Assembly (NCBI GenBank): GCA_029339505.1
Contig: JAQISU010000069.1
Coordinates: forward strand, 7,362,501 to 7,426,500
Source of the DNA: Unio delphinus
Taxonomy: Eukaryota; Mollusca; Bivalvia; Unionida; Unionidae
Length of the DNA stretch: 64,000 nt
Direction of reading: 5' to 3'
Part shown: in pieces, positions 40,013 through 53,312 of the stretch
Numbering within the stretch: the first letter of the stretch is position 1
Layout: each line of letters starts with the position of its first letter
Program-made: the position numbers and the translations under genes
Notes under the pieces: generated by a model
Seen by the model: only the letters and a program-made list of their open reading frames with translations
Told to the model about the DNA's origin: nothing
Databases searched by the model: none

Positions 40013-40177
40013 AATAAATTTAAAGGTTGAATTTCTGTAGAAACAGGCATGTAAAGTTTTGTAAACACGGTTTTTGTATTTTACTTGTCTGTCTTGTCTA
40101 TGTTCTGTATTTGCCTTTGATAAAGACTCATTAAGAGTCGATACTAGTTTTGTACTGTTGCTTGTCAGTTTTTTGCA
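40000..40177 (-). repeat. Inverted arm R of the Penelope-like element
   Basis: The reverse complement of arm L, lacking 20 nt between GA dinucleotides (GAGTCGATACTAG instead of GAGTCGA plus 20 nt plus TACTAG). It also supplies the ATG that opens the RT frame (40012), so that start is created by the junction. Confidence 0.9.
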
Positions 40178-40265
40178 TTTATCTTAATCAATCCCTGACA
40201 CACGTGATACCTTGCTGGATCCAGCGCATTTGAAAGGACTGTTATATGCCATATGACTTGTATTC

Positions 40266-40542
<277 letters not shown>

Positions 40543-40827
40543 TCAGTTCTATATTCAAAATGAACGATCTACCTACTATTATCATTCGTTTTGATAGTGA
40601 TATTTTGCTGTTTAATTACCATTCATTTGCCTGATGCCCCCACCCCAAAAATGATGTCTTCTTAATATGGCTACTCTGTCTTCCAGCCGGGCTTCTAATA
40701 CTGTCAAGGGGTACGGCCTGACGTTCGATGTGAGAACAATATTATCAATATTATTTATTCGTGCTCATACAGCCAATATAACAGCCACTATCCTGGTATC
40801 ATTTGTATGCTGAATAGAAGATAGTAT

Positions 40828-41019
40828 TTACAACGAATCTAAATGCTGTCTTCGAAAACTTTGCGTCGGCAAACGGTACTCGTTTATGCCGAATTTAGTA
40901 GATGACTTTGAGTTGGCCTCAGTCGGTGGTATCTGCCCTATTGCATCGCACGAAGATATTGATATCAAAGAGCGTGGCCTGCTTAGTCTTGCCAAATCTT
41001 TGGGGAAGATTTTTTTAGC
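40828..41019 (-). other. Candidate terminal exon, unknown protein
   Basis: On the minus strand a textbook acceptor (CAATTCTACTTCTGTATTTT then CAG, ending at 41020) opens a 63-codon frame: AKKIFPKDLARLSRPRSL, ISISSCDAIGQIPPTEANSK and SSTKFGINEYRLPTQSFRR, ending QHLDSL at a TAA (40828). An AATAAA on the same strand lies about 70 nt downstream (40758-40753). The frame is open back through the acceptor to 41079. The composition (Arg, Ser, Pro, Gln) is unlike the AT-driven chance frames around it. I recognise no family. Confidence 0.3.
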
Positions 41020-44000
41020 CTGAAAATACAGAAGTAGAATTGCGATTGTCTCTCTAGTAACATTTTGACTAGAAAACACAAATATGTTAAGACAAGCATA
41101 AAAAGACAGACCGAATGTATTTCTGCCGCTCTAGAGAATATCGTTCCATAGATGGAAGCTCAAGACAAGCAAGTCATAAATATAGTTGAGTATTGTTGTT
41201 CGCGTTATATAAGCGTAACTGCACATATTATTTTAGTTTTGATGATCTGGTGGCTCGTTCCTGAAAGCAGTCTTCGCTATGATCCCAACGCCAACAATAT
41301 ACTGAATAAATGTGCTTAGGAAACTGTCAATGCTGGCAACACCTGCGGTACTTATCGCCAGCGGAAAAGCTGTCACGACAAACAACAAGCACATATAATA
41401 TAATCTCGTTTGTTTTATAATCGATAATACAAAGTTTGTCTCGCACTTATTTTTTCGAGGTAGCTTCTAATGTGTCTGACATCCATGATATATTTCAATA
41501 TTTGTTTTACTGCAGTTGTGGCTGATATTTCATCTTTAGTTTGCTGATTATATCTGAAAAAAATTTATTATGTCATATTGTTGTACACATTTGTCGCTTA
41601 CGTATCACGAATTCAAAATAGCCATTGGTTATCACTGGTGTTTCTGGAACGTCATCAAAGGTTTCTCGTTGTATTTCAGTTGCTAATAATGTTCGATCAT
41701 TAGGCATGCTAATCCGCCTTCAAACTTGGTTTTAATGAAATCAATAGTGGCTTCAAACTTGTTTGTATTCTACTCGCGTTTGCGATGGTACATCAGAATG
41801 ATATAATGAGCATCGATTGCCGGAAGCAGCGTTAGATGAAAGCTGAACATCTAAGTTATCTATTCTAAATACTGTTTGCGTTTTCCTTACTAGTATGTTC
41901 ATGTGAAGCCATGGCAAATGTGTTCTAATACACGTGACCTGATATGTCAGTTGACCCAGCAAAACGTATGTTTGGTGTATTTTTAATTATTGTCATGAAA
42001 CACTACATGAGCTAATTATCTACTAGAGTGAACTGTCTAATACGTTCAAGTACCGAGACAAGAACATTGTTGTCCATCTTAAACGTAGCAGGATTTAAAG
42101 TAAATAGTTGGAAGACAAACACATTGAGGCTCATATGCCGTCATAATATGGTTTGGCAAGCAGGCATTCAAATTCCAGTTTAACATTCGCCACCTCAAAC
42201 AATATCTTATTACGTTACGATTTCTGTAAGGATATATATGATGTCTGCAAATATAATCAAGGGGAAATCTCTTAAAGTGATTAAGGTCAGCGTTTATTTA
42301 CATTGCATAAGCATCAAACAGTGTAACATCAAGAAGTATTGTATCTATGGTGGCATGAAGCGTGGTCCAGTTAATCGTGTCATTTGATGCCACTAGAATA
42401 CAATGTGGCATACATTCGTTTCAATATGTTCAACCAAACAAAATTCAATCTCCATATCGTGAAAACAACTGGGCATTCAAAGTCCAGAAGTCAACATAAA
42501 CATCATTCGTTAAAAGGCTGTATATGAGTTATGTTGTGTGCAAATGCATGCAAATTGCATTGATCACTGTTGATTATTCTGAAAAGACAAATATCTGAAA
42601 ACCACCTTTGTTTGTGGTATTTCATAAAGCTAGGGTGTACCCAGTAACTATTTAAACTCGCTTGATCTCAATATATTGTTTTCTTGCCATATCCGTTTTG
42701 TCCAATGGCGCGCCATGAATATTTCAGCAACTTGTACGTCAATGCATGCTGCCTTAACCGCTAATATATGCGCATTTTCCTGATTTAAAATTAAAATGTC
42801 TTCCGGGTCCTGAGTTAGTATTATACTGCCATCGCAGAAGTTCTCTGTACAAAGGTTCATCAGACTCCGAAATAAATATTAAAGAACAGGTATTCACACC
42901 CATCCAGAACTGATGTCATCCCAGAATACGTATATGGAGTTGTTGGATACCTGACCAAAGAGTCATGGTACAAATGTTTTTATACGAGTGCTATTTTGTT
43001 GCTTCATCAACTCTATATTTGGGCGTCGCTCAGCCAATAATTTTATAATTCCTCACAAGATCATGAGAGGTCAGGAAAACGTCTTTATTTAGAAACGCGT
43101 GCCAGGAAACACCGTCCACAGACCCAAACCACTTCCGGCTCTATTCATAGTAAGAGAGTATCTTCCGCCTGATAAACTATAAACCAAGTGTCACCAACAT
43201 GCCATGATATAGGTCATATTTGACACCAAGAAACCGTAGTTAGATGGCGGCTTTGGCACATCAATGTTACTCAGAAATATATCATAATTATATCTCTTGT
43301 TTGTTGCCTCCGCATCAGTAGGTGGGAAAATGTTATAGAAAATACTTAGCATGCAAAAGGCTATCACAGAAATTGTACCTAGAAAAGAAGGTGAAAGCGT
43401 ACTGACTACTTCGATCACATTATGTAAATTTTAAATCAGCCCAATTAAAGGTTCACATCATTGCAAAACAAGTAAAATAATCGCATTGGATGTCGTCTAA
43501 AAAGCCTGTGTGTAACACATGTGTATAATAATGCTGTTAAGACATATATCCAAATACTTTGAGCCCTTTGACGAATCTCCCACTAATTAATATACTGCCA
43601 AATAAGAGTCCTTGGAGTACTTGGGCAAGACCTGTATCAAATGAAAAAGGTTGGCACAAGAAATAGTGATACGAGAGATAAAGACGTGTACTTGCTTCCT
43701 CATAAAGATGTTATAGGGGTCAGATGATATTTGCAAATGACTGTTGCTCCTCCTACGAAATTTGCAGACAGCAAACGTATCTTTGGCAAACAACTGCTGG
43801 TACGTATTCAAGCCACCGAAATATCAGCTTAATAATCAGACCTAAAGAACATCAGTAAGTATCTGTCTGCAGAAAGTATCGTCTTGTGTTCGGTTTTTAT
43901 CAGTGAAGAACGCATCAGATGTATGGCATTAAATTTGTTTTGATACAATGACGCGAATGATGCAGGAGTCAGCGTTAAGTTCAAAGCAAGGTGGTGCAGT

Positions 44001-45631
44001 TCTTCATTATTGCTAGAATCCAGTCGTTAGATAGCGCCAATTATGCGTTTGTTTTGGCAAGTAAACGTTTATGCATAATTGTTTTCGTCATGAAACGAGC
44101 TGTGGCATCTATCTGTCATCGTTGTTTTCATATGAATCGTACAGTATTATCAGGCAAAGTTATATATGACATCGGCTACTACTGCTGAAATTATAGTTGA
44201 TGTCATCGGAACATGGCACAAAGGTCTTGCTTGTAACTGTCGTTAGGATTTTACTGCGGCATCTCTAACTAGAATTCTCGCAAAGCAGAGACTGCAAAAT
44301 CTTTAGTTAGTAGAAAATAACATGTTTTCGACTCAAGTCTTGCTTACAGAACAGCAGCAATATAAGACGATGTCTCGCGACTAAAGTTTCGTCTGATTTG
44401 ACAACAATTTGATAATGCGGCATAGCGTCTCCTACATCAAAATAAGTGTTCAAGTTGGATGCCTTATCATTATCAAATCAGTTAGAGAAAACAAATATGT
44501 ACTATATCAGCATAATCGGGAGATTTGTTATGTGTGTTTTGTAAAGACACACCTTTGCCCGCTACAAACAGACTTTCTTGCTGCAATATGACATTATAAT
44601 TACTGGGGCAGAGTCTGACATAAGAAATATTGTGTCAAATGAGCTGCATTTGCATGGTAGTGTAATAAATGTGGAGTACGCGCATTTGAATGCGCCCCGT
44701 TTTAAGCAACTCTTAGATTTATTTGTGTGATTATTGTGATCCGGCGCCATGGAAATATTCCTAGCCCGAAATAATTGGCCAATTATTAGGAGCAAACATC
44801 ACGGAGTCGAGTGTTAGTGAGTTTGAACCATGCCATGGTTCGCTAGCAGTGAGTTTAGATCCAAACCGAATGACTGTCCCTTTAGTAACATAGTCCATAT
44901 TAAAATCTAGTGGTGCATAATAGTGGTGTGGCTGAGATGGCATTATTTACGGTAGGAAACCAGTAAATTACACAATGGAATCAATAATTATGGACTTGAT
45001 AGATACCGTTTATGTGTCCATAGTGGAAAATAGGTGTAGTTATATTAGGTCAATACGCCGGTAAAAGTGTATATTGACTGGCCTAGGATGGCGGAGTTAA
45101 ATAGTTCCCAGAGAGAAAGTGGATACTAGTGTGTTTTCTATGGCATAACCGGCTGGCGGTATGGAAATCTGAGGATGGTGAAGAAAAACCATACAGATGT
45201 GAGATTGATGAACTTTTGGGCAAGTTGTTTTAACTGTGGTCTCGAATTAATTAGAGCAAACTTTAGTTTATAAAGACAGACACGTCTGACCTTCCAATTT
45301 ACAACTCAAATTGTATGAAAGTCTTTGGAAATTTGGGGAAATCATATGACTTCCAGATGGATTCGCGCCAGGGTTTGACACCGCTCGATCAAGTGAATAC
45401 CCATGTGCGTGTAACATTAGCATAAAGTTTTCTGTTGGAGTTAACCTTCTGTTTGCAACGATATATGATTTTTCAACTGAAGCATGCTTTATTTCGAAAA
45501 CAGTACGCGCATTTGACAGAAACATAGACCTCATAAACATGTATAGTTCGCTAACGGACATGATGAATGTCTTCCGACGCGAGTTTTCTGCATAGATGAA
45601 TTATGCGTAGCATTTCGAGATGCGTGTTAGG
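41020..45631 (-). other. Region with scattered minus-strand protein-like frames
   Basis: Apart from SINE 4 there are no repeats between 40.6 and 46.2 kb, unusual in this window. The minus strand carries frames with protein-like composition: about 41440-41230 (hydrophobic: LLFVVTAFPLAISTAGVASI, DSFLSTFIQYIVGVGIIAKT), 42860-42648 (ENAHILAVKAACIDVQVAEI), about 43150-43040 (WFGSVDGVSWHAFLNKDVFL), 43418-43191 (GTISVIAFCMLSIFYNIFPP), about 44020-43840 (EELHHLALNLTLTPASFASL), 44943-44761 (GTVIRFGSKLTASEPWHGSN) and 45561-45268 (KSYIVANRRLTPTENFMLML). They are short and in different frames, without clear splice signals. This could be a decayed gene, exons, or chance. Confidence 0.2.
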
Positions 45632-45925
45632 TATCCCAGCTAGTAATCGGCTGACAAGTTGTCTGTTCCATCCCCGACCTAGTCATACCAGTCTTTTAAA
45701 AATGGTACTAACAGCTGCCTCGCTTGGTGCTCGGCATTAGGAGGTCATTGTTAGGACTGGTTGGACTGGTGTCAGGATAATGTGACTGAGTTGGACATCA
45801 TGCTACATGTGTGCGGTATGATGCCCCAGTGTTAGACATCACTGTAAACTGTCACAATGCAGACATCGTAGCGATATGACTGACAACTTGTTAAAAGTAC
45901 ATTAAAAATCCAAATCATATCCACA
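45632..45925 (+). mobile_element. tRNA-derived SINE, copy 4 (head decayed)
   Basis: The tRNA-like head is largely lost (CTGTTCCATCCCCGACC at the B box position). The body is clear: GGTACTAACAGCTGCCTCGC, TTGGTGCTCGGCATTAGGAG, GACTGGTTGGACTGGTGTC, ATAATGTGACTGAGTTGG, GATGCCCCAGTGTTAGACAT, AATGCAGACATCGTAGCGAT. The promoter boxes are degraded, so it should be transcriptionally dead. Confidence 0.85.
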
Positions 45926-46772
45926 CATAAATATAAAATGTGTGAAACAGTTAAAACTTCAACAAAAACATAACCATTGCAAAGGTCAGCCTCCCTAGCT
46001 CTGCTAAGGAAATATTTATAAAAGTCAAGAAAGTTGAGGCGACCAACCCATTCACAAACTGGACAACATGAAAGAATTGAATACAGAGAGTAAACTGTGC
46101 CGGGGCTCTCAATTTATATGTAAAATTATACACTGCCACCTCAGGCAAAAATAGACGATAAGCCCACTTCTCGTATTCAAAATATGCTATGACCGTTTGT
46201 ACAACGGACCTTAGCTAGCAATACCATGTAATATTTTTGTAAGTCTGTGTTTACCACGATAAATACAATAAGACTAGTTTCCTGTACATGATGTATTAAA
46301 TCAGTCTGATTTTCAAAATAGTAGATAAAGTTGATATTTTAGTAAGATCTTAAATCAGTTGCCACAAGTTCATTTCTTATGTTTAAAACGTTATTATACA
46401 CCTTGATCTAAAAGATAGAACGATTAGCACAAAATGTAAAAATTAAATTATATGCAGTTACCTTCTAATCTAAACCCATTTTAGGTCGTGCTGAGTTTTT
46501 TCATGTCAGATTCCATAGCAAAATCTAAATTTCATACAATTTTTATTTCATAAATAAACATTAATTGTTTATATTTCCATAACTGTTAGTATCTGATATG
46601 GGTAAAAAAAAACAACAAGACAATATTATATTTACCTTTCCTTCTGAGTAAGTAAATTTAATGATTTTATTGATTTTCAAAATGTATCCAAGTGGTGTTG
46701 GTCTTATTATTTTTAACTTGAATTTTAATGTTCTCAAACCTCTAAAAAGGATTTACAAGCGCACGAGGAATA
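45926..46772. other. Noncoding DNA with one membrane-like minus frame
   Basis: The minus frame 46148-45951, open a further ~20 codons upstream, reads VAVYNFTYKLRAPAQFTLCI and FVNGLVASTFLTFINISLAE, hydrophobic but short. Nothing else recognised. Confidence 0.3.
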
Positions 46773-46880
46773 ATGAAAGTCCGGTCTAACTATCTCAAGT
46801 CTATTCTTATGAAAGTCCGGTCTAACTATCTCAGGTCCATTCTAATGAAAGTCTGGTCTAACTATCTCAAGTCCATTCTA
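46773..46880 (+). repeat. 36-nt tandem repeat, 3 copies
   Basis: ATGAAAGTCCGGTCTAACTA plus TCTCAAGTCCATTCTA starts at 46773, 46809 and 46845, with four differences in all. Confidence 0.93.
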
Positions 46881-49070
46881 GCGACCTGAATTATTGATAC
46901 ACATCTATGGACAGCTTGTTTCATTTTTATTCAGTGATAAGAGGTGATCGTCTCTGTCTCTTGGTACCGATATCATGCCAAGTTTCGTTATCAAGCATAT
47001 ATTGACACTGTATCGAAGATATGGCTGTTAATAACGTTGTTGGACCATTTTTAAAGTAGCGAGGAATTTCAAGTGTTTAAGAAATCCATACACATGCTGG
47101 GAATAAGCCTTCTGCTCCAAGTCGATAAATACTGGGCAAATATTTGCTAGATCAATTTCTTTCAAGTTCCCGGCTACCTTGTTATTAAATTACTCAATTA
47201 TTTGTGAAAAAGATAATATTTGGTTCGGAATATTCTAAATAGGTAGAAAATGTTCATGACCTAAACAAGTGGTATAGCGGTCAGAAACCAATCAGACAGT
47301 TTGGTGTGTTGTCAAAAACAAATATTGGCTTGGGGTGTACATTTCTTTTACGAAATCTAAGCTCGTCGATGACGTAAAATTGAAGAAGAAAAAAATGTTA
47401 AGGAAGCGCCATTAAGTCTGAAAATTGCAACTTAAACTTTACGTAAGTAGCTTATTCGATACAACACAACCGCTTAAGGCACTACTTCAATGTGGGGGAG
47501 GGTCGTTGGGTGGTAATGTGGTGGTATCATTGGGTCGTAATTTCCGTCTCCAGTTTGCTGGGAAACCATATTTGCTTCACCTTACCACTCTTCACCATTG
47601 ACACCAGTCCATATAGCTTGATGTATTTATATTTTTTAAAAAAACAAACAAATAAGTCTTTAAGAAAGAATAACAAAAGTACTTGTCTCCTAGGAAAATC
47701 CAAGACCCGCTAATAAAATTTACATGTATTTATCAACAGTACTTGTAGATCCGACACCAGTGGAGAAGAAAGTCAAAATTCATGAAACATTTTTTTTTCA
47801 GAGAAATAATATTTGTTTCAGTCTAGTTTAATTTCCAACTTCAACAGTTTTCAAGAACCGCGTTCCCTGCAGCAGTAGCGTATCATGTACAATAGTTTAC
47901 CAGTAAAGTAATGTGTCGATATAAGGCTAAGGCATTGGGGCTTGATGGGTTTATTTATTGTATATGTTGATTTCGCTGTAACAGTAGCGTATCATGTACG
48001 ATAGTTTATCAGTAATGTGGCGATATAACTGTCCGTATTTTTGTACAGAGAATGAGCATACCAAAGTCTGGTAAAGTTTGGTTACCCCATCCACTCGCCG
48101 TAAACAAAAAAATAAAAATACGACCTCAGCAACATTGCAAAATACTTTCCGAGCCTGTCTCACTCATTATAGTACCTCAAACAGAATATAAGGAAGAGTC
48201 TTCAGTTCACTATGCGCATATTAAAAAACGGCTTAAAATTTTAGTTTGCATTTGATAGCCTTTTTAGAATGCATGGGGAGATCATACTAATTTTGGATTG
48301 GTCTTATTTCTGGACAATTTTCATGTTTATGGATTTAAAATAAGTAACACAAAGAGCAAAAGCAACAAGTTTTGTACAATTGAAAATATTAAAATACGAA
48401 CATTTTAAAATATGAAGTGAAAAATAAAAATAACTTACATTGTGTTGAATTAATTTATATAATCCTAAATATTCTATTAATTCCAGCAGTTTTGAGTAAG
48501 CTAAATGGATTCCAATGGTATTCCCGAAGGTAGCCTGTATTGTAATAATTTATCAACAATAGGAAATAATCGCTTTATTTCAATTCCAAAATGTATTTAA
48601 ATGAATTCACGGTAATTCCAATACTGCGATAAATACAAGTGTATTTGAGTGTACACGGTAATTACGTACAGCTATTATTTATCCAACAAGTCTTTAAATG
48701 AACAATGGAGGATTAATGGTGATAAAATAAATGAATCAATCCTCGCGTTTTAGCTGAACAAATTCCAAGTCTGGTAATGCTACTAAGATTGCGCAATTCT
48801 AAGTATTAATTCTCTTATATGCAAAGCTAATATGTAATTACTAAAATATACAAACAGTTATATGATTCATTTACATTGTCCATCGAACCTGTAAACAAGG
48901 GTCGCGTGCTACACTAGCTAAACAAGAACTGCCAGTATCCTTTTTCTGAAAACCCACGACCCCCATTCACATCATGTTTTGTTTGTTTTAACTACAGTTT
49001 CACCCAACTTTGAAACACAAGAATGGAACAACCAACTGATCGATAGTCTTCACAAATTACATTTCAATTC
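46881..49070. other. Noncoding DNA
   Basis: A ~50-nt block (GTAGCGTATCATGTAC, GATAGTTTATCAGTAA, CGATATAA) occurs twice, at about 47875-47925 and 47985-48030, 110 nt apart. Frames at 47492-47713, 47951-48163 and 48052-48255 are short and without motifs. Confidence 0.45.
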
Positions 49071-49300
49071 TCATAAATGTAATAAAAGTATTTTACTACC
49101 CCATAAATGTAATAAAAGTATTTTACTACCCCAGAAATGTAATAAAAGTATTTTACCACCATATAAATGTAATAAAAGTATTTTACTATCCCATAAATGT
49201 AATAAAGTATTTTACTACCCCATAAATGTTATCAAGACGTATCTTGCTACACCCATGTGTAGTAATAACGTATCATACTACTCCCATAAATGTAACAAGC
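49071..49300 (+). repeat. 30-nt minisatellite, ~7 copies
   Basis: CATAAATGTAATAAAAGTAT plus TTTACTACCC repeats every 30 nt from 49073. Unit length keeps one plus frame open (10-residue cycle KCNKSILLPH) for the first five copies; later copies are diverged. Confidence 0.9.
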
Positions 49301-50185
49301 AAGCACACATGTATTCAAGATTTCGCATATACGAGCGCTTAGTGAGTTTTACTTGAAAACAATGGAAGTTATAGGATCCTATTAACGTTGTTGCATAGAA
49401 AACGTTATATAAACCTTTATACAGTTACGATGTTTAATATATAAACCTTCGACTTGTTTTTGTAAATCAACGCCATAATTTTAATAACTTTAAACACCAT
49501 ATGCAATTTACTGTGCTTTGTTACATTGAAGAGCTTAACTTATACCATATTTTGCACACATTCGTTTTATTGTAAAATAAACGAAAACAATACCATTTGT
49601 CTATTTCTAGGTTTAATGTAAACAATTTCCATGAATAGTACGGACGCAACAGAATAGACAACATTTATATACGAATGTTTCTTACAGACACCATCTGCAC
49701 AATGTCTAACAGACTCTCGTGTTGACCTTGAAAAAAAGTATTTGTAGTAATCTCCCGTTGATGTAAGAAAATGTGATGCAATACACGTTGAAAGTGTTTC
49801 CTTTTGGGCAGAGGAATAACCATAAAAAGGATGGATTTGTCCTTTCACTCGATCTGAATATTGCCTTTATTTAGAACAATATCAGCCTGATTGACTGGTA
49901 AACATTGAAAAGGAAATGACGCAATGGTTGAAATGTGAATCCTTACACCTAATTAACTGCCTGTCAGTGCTAATTGGATAAAGGGAACCTAATCAGCCTA
50001 TTAATCAGTACAATAATGGATTCACTAATATATATTTACATTTTACGTCTTGGTCGATACGATTTAGTATCTACAATCACTCGATTACAATTCGGATGAA
50101 GCTCAAGCATTGTTACTAGAGAAAACAACCGGACGGTTTCTGTAATAAATCCCCGCAAATGCAATGCTTTTAATTTCAAATACAG
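49301..50185. other. Noncoding DNA
   Basis: A 93-codon minus frame at 49848-49567 starts at GTG and has no recognisable motif. Nothing else. Confidence 0.4.
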
Positions 50186-50960
50186 TTATTACATTTGTGG
50201 GTTGAAGGTTATACCGTAAATGTAACAAATTCAATTTCATATAATGCATCAATGCATGATACTATATTTACAGTTATTACAGAACGGTAACACATTTAGG
50301 GACTGAATGTACTTCTGGGAAATGTAAAAATCTTCAATAAAGGTAACACATTGTATTAAATTAATTTACTTACCTTTGCATGTAGATGAATTGTTCTTGT
50401 AATTGTAGATATATCTCAGGATATGCAATAACAGCTTAAATATAATTATATTTAGAGCTATACCATTTACACGAATTTATTAAATATTGGGGTTGAGAGT
50501 ATTACTATTAAACTAATAAACTATGTAAATGTAAGTATACCTATTACATTTACAGTTATTTTATCTGCATAATTTATTTACATTATTCTAAATTTAATAG
50601 ACTCCTGACAAATTCCAAAATGTATTACGAACATTTGAGGTCATGATTTGTATAGTGATTTATTACATTTATCGGTTAAAGATATTCCCGCCAATGTAAT
50701 AAGTATAAATAAGTATTATATTGCGGTTAGAATTATTACATTTGCATGAATTTATTACATTCACCTTTTGAATATATTCTTTTAAATGTTATATCTCCAA
50801 AAACATAATGAGACGTACAAAAAGAAATTAATATTATATTTTTGGATATGTATTACATTTACGTGTTAAAGATATAACCGTAAACATAATTATTACTTGT
50901 AAATATATTGTATTGTACTATATTTACAGAAAGTAATTTTGTTCTCCGTATGTAGACGCA
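50186..50960. repeat. Eroded ~185-nt repeat with conserved hairpin
   Basis: Imperfect palindromes of about 42 nt recur at 50186-50227, 50476-50520, 50659-50702 and 50850-50890, with a weaker one near 50291. Left arm TTATTACATTTA, loop GGTTAAAGATAT-like, right arm AAATGTAATAA. The spacing of the later ones is 183-191 nt, and weaker similarity (TATTACATTTACAGTTATT, TTTGCATGAA) exists between them. Confidence 0.55.
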
Positions 50961-51046
50961 TTTACATGGAACACTTCAGGCTTGAATATGGTCAATAAAC
51001 TTGAGCAGTTTGTACATTTTGATGCCGTTTTTCGCATATTTTATAG

Positions 51047-51403
51047 TTACTGGACCATTTCTGGCCTCACCCATGTGTACACACCAGCAAGATACTTACG
51101 CTCCACTTCTGACAATCGTATACTCATTGTTCCCACTATGAAAACGAAGTCATATGGACAACGCTCTTTTGCATACCAGGACCCAGCAATGTGGAACGAA
51201 TTGCCCATTGAAATTAGACACAAAGACACAGTGATCCATTTCAAGAGTGCTCTTAAAACTCACCTTTTTCGACTGCAAGAACAAATTTAAAGTCCTAATA
51301 ATGTTTCGTACCTTTATGTTTAACAATTTCATGGGTTTTTCTTCTGCATTCCTGTCGTTTTAAAGCGCTTTTAACTTCTAAAGATTAGGCGCTATACTAA
51401 GTC

Positions 51404-51406
<3 letters not shown>
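51047..51406 (+). pseudogene. 3' end of an L2/CR1-type LINE
   Basis: The plus frame reads THVYTPARYLRSTSDNRIL, VPTMKTKSYGQRSFAYQDPA, MWNELPIEIRHKDTVIHFKS and ALKTHLFRLQEQI, then a stop at 51288. This is the C-terminal signature of L2/CR1/jockey-like reverse transcriptases (KTKSYGQRSF, WNELPxxIR, FKSxLKTHLF). The 3' leader has the typical words AAAGCGCTTTTAAC and GGCGCTATACTAA before the ATT tail. The RT core is missing through 5' truncation, as is usual for LINE insertions. It is a third LINE type in the window. Confidence 0.88.

Positions 51407-51469
<63 letters not shown>
51407..51469 (+). repeat. (ATT)n tail of the L2-type LINE
   Basis: About 21 ATT units immediately after the conserved GCGCTATACTAAGTCCTC 3' end. 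Confidence 0.96.
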
Positions 51470-51863
51470 TCTGTCGATAATTCTACACAAAATTATGAGC
51501 AGTCAATTCTTATGTATTTATTTTTTAAACTTAATACGGAGAAAAGTGCTGTGATACATAATCGCTTTAATTAACCTATTAATTAACTAATTATAATTCA
51601 AGTCCCGCAGTTTCATATCTTTAAAGCAAGCGATGAGTGACTGATTGAAAAGGTTATTCGGCAAGCAATGTAGATCATGCAAATGATAATGCAATAGATC
51701 CAGCAAGCTTTAAAAAGCTGTTAAACATTTTACATACGCCAAAACTTATTTCGTCAGTTAGTTCAAAATTATATCAGCGCCAAAAGAAGAAAACATAAAT
51801 AAATACAAACACAACAAATTTATTTGCGCACTAGAGAAGCAATCATTGTTCATATTTATAGAG
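51470..51863. other. Unique noncoding DNA
   Basis: Nothing recognised. Confidence 0.5.
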
Positions 51864-52512
<649 letters not shown>

Positions 52513-52668
52513 AATATAATATAATATAATATAATATAATATAATATAATATAATATAATATAATATAATATAATATAATATAATATAATATAATATAAT
52601 ATAATATAATATAATATAATATAATATAATATAATATAATATAATATAATATAATATAATATATAAAA
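52513..52668. repeat. (ATAAT)n pentanucleotide microsatellite
   Basis: About 30 perfect five-base units; the minus strand is open as a Tyr-Ile-Ile-Leu-Tyr cycle. Confidence 0.98.
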
Positions 52669-52837
52669 TATCATATAAAAAGAATACCTAGAAATTAGTT
52701 TTCTTTGTAACCAGACAAAAGGAAAACAAAGTTTATATGACACAAATATAAACATAATTTTAAATCTAAATATAGTGATGATACGTCGCACGTATGATCT
52801 GTTCACCATATTATGATATATATACAACTTGTCAATT

Positions 52838-53290
52838 GTTCACGACGTAATGACGATACTTGATGTTTGTATCATTTGTTCAACTTGTAATGATGCATAA
52901 CACTGGTAATTTGTAATGATGATACATAACACTGGTAATTTGTAATGATGATACATAACACTGGTAATTTGTAATGATGATACATAACACTGGTAATTTG
53001 TAATGATGATACATAACACTTGTAATTTGTAATGATGTTACATAACACTGGTAATTTGTAATGATGATACATAACACTGGTAATTTGTAATGATGATACA
53101 TAACACTGGTAATTTGTAATGATGATACATAACACTGGTAATTTGTAATGATGATACATAACACTGGTAATTTGTACTGATGATACATAACACTGGTAAT
53201 TTGTAATGATGATACATAACACTGGTAATTTGTTCACCACTTAGTGACGATACATGATACTTGTATCATTTGCTCACCATGTAATGATGA
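52838..53290 (+). repeat. 29-nt minisatellite (12 copies) between direct repeats
   Basis: ACTGGTAATTTGTAATGATG plus ATACATAAC repeats every 29 nt from 52902 to about 53240, almost without change. It is bracketed by two longer related units, 52838-52895 and 53232-53290, which share GTTCAC-AC-TA-TGACGATAC, TTGTATCATTTG and TGTAATGATG. Confidence 0.93.
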
Positions 53291-53312
53291 TGATAACGAT
53301 GATGATGATTCT

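Noticed and set aside
40828..46148. Viral gene cluster on the minus strand
   Set aside because: The frames are short, in different phases and separated by stops; none shows a viral hallmark motif that I can identify.
49567..49848. 93-codon minus frame
   Set aside because: Starts at GTG, has no recognisable domain and no supporting signals.
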